Shown here in pieces: positions 6,758 to 9,608 of a DNA stretch of 9,608 bases (the stretch's first letter is position 1; every line of letters begins with the position of its first letter). Made by a program: the position numbers and the translations under genes. Below the pieces are notes generated by a model that was not told the DNA's origin, ran no database searches, and saw only the letters and a program-made list of their open reading frames with translations. The stretch comes from an uncultured Eubacteriales bacterium (GTDB lineage: Bacteria > Bacillota > Clostridia > Christensenellales > Borkfalkiaceae): contig UQTB01000042.1 of the NCBI GenBank assembly GCA_900543915.1, forward strand, positions 1-9,608, given 5' to 3'.

Positions 6758-9589
6758 TTATTTGAAATATTTGACCGCAGAGCGGAACAACCCCATGTCG
6801 TAATTGCCGGGCACGTTCTGATACAGATCTTTGTCCCAGCGCTCGCTGTGCCCCATTTTGCCGAAAATTCTGCCGTCGGGCGAAGTGATGCCCTCGACGG
6901 CTTCAAACGAACCGTTCGGGTTGAACTGAACGTCATACGTCGGGTTCCCCGCGAGATCCACGTACTGCGTGGCGATCTGACCGTTTTCCGCAAGCGCGGC
7001 GATCACCTCGCCGGGCGCGACGAATTTTCCCTCGCCGTGCGAGATGGGAACGGAGTAGATCTCCCCCGGTTTCGTCTCCGCAAACCAGGGAGACTTATTG
7101 GAGGCAACGCGCAGATGAACGATCTTCGACTGATGCCTGCCGATGTTATTATAGGTAAGCGTGGGGGAATTTGCGTCCGTTTCGACGATCTTTCCGTAAG
7201 GCACCAGGCCCAGCTTGATGAGCGCCTGGAACCCGTTGCAGATGCCGCCCATCAGACCGTCCCGCCGTTCGAGCAGTTCGGTGATTGCGTCTCTGATCGC
7301 GGCGTTGCGGAAAAATGCGGTGATGAATTTGCCGGAGCCGTCCGGTTCGTCGCCGCCGGAGAAACCGCCGGGGATAAAGACGATCTGGCTCTTTCCGATC
7401 TGCTCCGCAAACGCGCGGACGGACGCGGCGACCGCGTCTTTCGTGAGATTTTTGACGACGAAGATTTCCGGCTTCGCGCCCGCATCCGCAAACGCCTTCG
7501 CCGTATCGTATTCGCAGTTGGTCCCGGGGAAAACGGGGATCAGCACCCGCGGCGCGGCAGTCCTGCAGCCGCAGACGGCGCGGGAACCGGCGGTGTAGTC
7601 AAACCTTCTGACCGCCATTTTATGGGTGGGAAGATTGCAGGCGAAGATCGGTTCCAGTTTTCCTTCGTAACCCGCCGCGAGAGAAGCGAGCGAAACGCGT
7701 TCCTCCCCGCAGACGATCGCCTCTTCGGCGACGGTTTCGCCGACCGCGACGCCCGCATCGTCTTCCTCCGCCAGTTCCACGAGATAGGAGCCGTAGCGAT
7801 AGCCGAAGATATCCTGAAGACTGAGCCGATTGTTGAACGCAAAGCCGATTCCGTTTCCGAACGCCATCTTCATGACGGCCTCCGCGATGCCGCCGTACGT
7901 CGGCGTATAGACCGCCGCCGCCTTCCCTTCCCCGATCAGGCGGGAAACTTCTCTGCTCACCGCAAGGAAGGATTCGGTGACGGGAAGCCCCGTTTCATCG
8001 TACTCCGGCGCCAGGAGGATCACCCTGTGCCCCGCTTTTTTAAATTCGGGCGAGACGACGGATGAGGTCTTTCCCGTCGTGACGGCGAAGGAGACCAGCG
8101 TCGGCGGAACGTCGATGTGCTCGAAGGTGCCGCTCATGGAGTCCTTTCCCCCGATGGCGGCGATTTTCAGGTTCATCTGCGCCTTGAACGCGCCGAGCAG
8201 CGCCGCCATGGGCTTGCCCCAGCGGCGGGGATCCTTTTGGGGTTTTTCAAAGTATTCCTGGAATGTAAGATACAGATTTTCATACGTTCCGCCCGCGGCG
8301 ATCACCTTGGAAACGGATTCGATCACGGCGAGATACGCCCCGTGATAGGGGCTTTTCTCCGTAATAAAGGGGTTGTAGCCCCACGCCATAAACGAGCAGT
8401 CCTGCGTATGTCCCTTTTCGACGGAGATCTTGTTGACCATCGCCTGAACGGGCGTCCGCTGATATTTCCCGCCGAAGGGCATCAGCACGCTGCCCGCGCC
8501 GATGGTAGAGTCAAAGCGCTCGGACAGGCCGCGCTTGGAGCAGACGTTGAGATCGCGCGAGAGCGCAAGCAGGCTGTCCGCAAAGCCGCCCGAAACGCTT
8601 TTTGCATAGGGAAGCGCTTTGGCGAGCGCGGCGGTAATGTGTTTTTCCGCACCGTTGCTGTTCAAAAACGCGCGGGAGAGATCCACGATGCGCTTTCCCT
8701 TCCAGTACATGGTGAGGCGGGGGGCTTCCTGCACCTCCGCGACGACGGTGGATTCCAGGTTCTCCGCGGAAGCGAGCGCGATAAAGCGCGCCGCGTCTTC
8801 CTTCGCCACGACCACAGCCATGCGCTCCTGCGACTCCGAAATGGCGAGTTCGGTTCCGTCCAGCCCCTCGTATTTCTTGGGGACGCGGTCGAGTTCGATT
8901 CTGAGTCCGTCCGCAAGCTCGCCGATCGCGACGGATACGCCGCCCGCGCCGAAGTCGTTGCAGCGCTTGATCATCGCGGAAGCCTCCGGATTGCGGAACA
9001 GGCGCTGTAATTTTCTCTCTTCCGGCGCGTTGCCCTTCTGCACTTCCGCCCCGCAGGATTCCAGCGAGGCGAGCGTGTGCGATTTGGACGAGCCCGTCGC
9101 GCCGCCGCAGCCGTCTCTCCCCGTTCTTCCGCCCAGCAGAATGACGGCGTCGCCCGGAACGGGGCGTTCCCGGCGCACGTTTTTCGCGGGCGCCGCAGCG
9201 ATCACCGCGCCGATCTCCATCCGCTTTGCGACGTAGCCCTCGTGATAAATTTCGTCCACTATGCCCGTCGCCAGCCCGATCTGATTGCCGTAGGAACTGT
9301 ATCCCGCCGCGGCGGTCGTGACGATTTTTCTCTGGGGCAGCTTGCCTTCCAGGGTCTCGGAAACCGGCTTTAAGGGGTCTCCCGCGCCCGTGACGCGCAT
9401 CGCCGCATAGACGTACGATCTGCCCGAAAGCGGATCGCGGATGGCGCCGCCAATGCAGGTTGCAGCGCCGCCGAACGGCTCGATTTCCGTGGGGTGGTTA
9501 TGCGTCTCGTTCTTGAACATGACGAGATATTTTTCCGTTTTTCCGTCGATTTCCGCGTCGATTTCTGCTTGCTGGCAACAGCCGACTCC
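6758..9589 (-). CDS. purL: Phosphoribosylformylglycinamidine synthase, single-chain clostridial type (N-terminus missing)
   Basis: This is the fourth step of de novo purine synthesis: FGAR, glutamine and ATP give FGAM, with glutaminase and synthetase in one chain. The open frame covers 943 codons; family members of this clade are usually about 1,230-1,260, so roughly 300 N-terminal residues are absent. Numbering from the internal Met at 9518-9520, the first synthetase half has ETHNHPTEIEPFGG (5-18), DGCGGATGSSKSH (136-148) and FGAGGVSVAIGELADG (190-205). The second half has GGKDSMSGTFEHIDVPPTLV (457-476). The C-terminal class I glutaminase (about 658-920) has VFPGTNCEYD, nucleophile C761 in GGICNGFQ, SHGEGKF (827-833) and the His/Glu pair H891/E893 in MGHSER. 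That Met is internal, because recognisable family sequence continues upstream of it. In the same frame there are stops at 9590-9592 and 9602-9604, so the gene is either frameshifted there or carries an assembly error. It is followed by fhs after 12 nt. Confidence 0.95.
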   Translation of the reverse strand, partial: GVGCCQQAEIDAEIDGKTEKYLVMFKNETHNHPTEIEPFGGAATCIGGAIRDPLSGRSYVYAAMRVTGAGDPLKPVSETLEGKLPQRKIVTTAAAGYSSYGNQIGLATGIVDEIYHEGYVAKRMEIGAVIAAAPAKNVRRERPVPGDAVILLGGRTGRDGCGGATGSSKSHTLASLESCGAEVQKGNAPEERKLQRLFRNPEASAMIKRCNDFGAGGVSVAIGELADGLRIELDRVPKKYEGLDGTELAISESQERMAVVVAKEDAARFIALASAENLESTVVAEVQEAPRLTMYWKGKRIVDLSRAFLNSNGAEKHITAALAKALPYAKSVSGGFADSLLALSRDLNVCSKRGLSERFDSTIGAGSVLMPFGGKYQRTPVQAMVNKISVEKGHTQDCSFMAWGYNPFITEKSPYHGAYLAVIESVSKVIAAGGTYENLYLTFQEYFEKPQKDPRRWGKPMAALLGAFKAQMNLKIAAIGGKDSMSGTFEHIDVPPTLVSFAVTTGKTSSVVSPEFKKAGHRVILLAPEYDETGLPVTESFLAVSREVSRLIGEGKAAAVYTPTYGGIAEAVMKMAFGNGIGFAFNNRLSLQDIFGYRYGSYLVELAEEDDAGVAVGETVAEEAIVCGEERVSLASLAAGYEGKLEPIFACNLPTHKMAVRRFDYTAGSRAVCGCRTAAPRVLIPVFPGTNCEYDTAKAFADAGAKPEIFVVKNLTKDAVAASVRAFAEQIGKSQIVFIPGGFSGGDEPDGSGKFITAFFRNAAIRDAITELLERRDGLMGGICNGFQALIKLGLVPYGKIVETDANSPTLTYNNIGRHQSKIVHLRVASNKSPWFAETKPGEIYSVPISHGEGKFVAPGEVIAALAENGQIATQYVDLAGNPTYDVQFNPNGSFEAVEGITSPDGRIFGKMGHSERWDKDLYQNVPGNYDMGLFRSAVKYFK

Positions 9590-9608
9590 TCAATGTTCGC
9601 TTTAGCCT
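9590..9608 (-). pseudogene. purL: Upstream part of purL in a shifted frame (apparent 1-base deletion near 9580/9581)
   Basis: In the purL frame, TAA (9602-9604) and TGA (9590-9592) block the reading. One frame over, the minus strand from 9606 reads AKANIEESA. Adding one base at about 9580/9581 joins this to CCQQAEIDAEIDGKTEKYLV and on to MFKNETHNHP. That restores an Asp/Glu-Ser-x-Ala-Cys segment and the acidic VDG-like strand expected just before this motif in clostridial PurL. The break lies within 30 bases of the window edge, where contig-end errors are common, so an artefact is at least as likely as a real mutation. Confidence 0.6.

Noticed and set aside
6314..8065. 583-codon open frame on the plus strand opposite fhs and purL
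   Set aside because: It spans the junction of two clear minus-strand genes, has shadow-like composition and no known motif. Long antisense frames are expected with this codon use.
8117..9010. 297-codon plus-strand frame opposite purL
   Set aside because: It is antisense to conserved PurL motifs and has the composition of a shadow frame; no independent support.
9518..9520. ATG as the true start of a short PurL
   Set aside because: Family-like sequence (AEIDGKTEKYLV) continues directly upstream, and the Met lies inside a conserved block just before the ETHNHPTE motif. There is no ribosome binding site before it.
1..9608. CRISPR array, insertion sequence, prophage, toxin-antitoxin or defence genes
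   Set aside because: No repeat-spacer pattern, transposase or integrase motif, terminal repeats or defence-type protein was seen on either strand; the gene content is ordinary metabolism plus one secreted protein.

Overview
The window looks like a piece of a Bacillota (Clostridia-like) chromosome or metagenomic contig of moderately high GC. The grounds are GGAGG-type ribosome binding sites, A/T-rich sigma-A-like promoters between GC-richer genes, U-tract hairpin terminators, the single-chain 'clostridial type' PurL fused to its glutaminase domain, a monofunctional formate-tetrahydrofolate ligase, and a secreted protein with the Cys-rich TCTEAG...CxxC repeats common in clostridial surface proteins. 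I cannot name the species.

Layout, left to right. Positions 1-1512 (minus) hold the N-terminal 504 residues of a secreted repeat protein that runs off the left edge. Positions 1513-1738 are an A/T-rich intergenic region with a tandem 11-bp repeat and a good tRNA promoter. Positions 1739-1821 (plus) are tRNA-Leu(UAG), directly followed by a long bidirectional hairpin terminator (1821-1861). Positions 2043-2972 (minus) encode a VTT/DedA-like membrane protein. Positions 3030-4958 (minus) encode glutamine-dependent NAD+ synthetase, with its own promoter (4985-5013). Positions 5028-5061 are a terminator closing the operon upstream. Positions 5084-6745 (minus) are fhs, and 6758 to the right edge (minus) is purL, truncated and apparently frameshifted in the last 30 bases.

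The genes form two minus-strand transcription units. In purL-fhs (12-nt gap), PurL carries out the glutamine-dependent fourth step of purine synthesis. Fhs charges formate onto tetrahydrofolate, giving the 10-formyl-THF that supplies carbons for the purine ring, so the pairing makes metabolic sense. In nadE-VTT, NadE makes NAD+ and the membrane protein follows after 57 nt with no clear terminator between; no functional link is known to me. The tRNA is the only plus-strand gene and converges on the VTT gene; the shared terminator separates them.

I looked for an undescribed system (defence islands, arrays, mobile elements, retron-like RNAs, overprinted genes) and did not find one. This is largely ordinary core metabolism. 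The points worth a second look are the apparent purL frameshift at the right edge, the secreted repeat protein, the tandem 11-bp repeat in the divergent intergenic region, and the extended VTT protein beside nadE.
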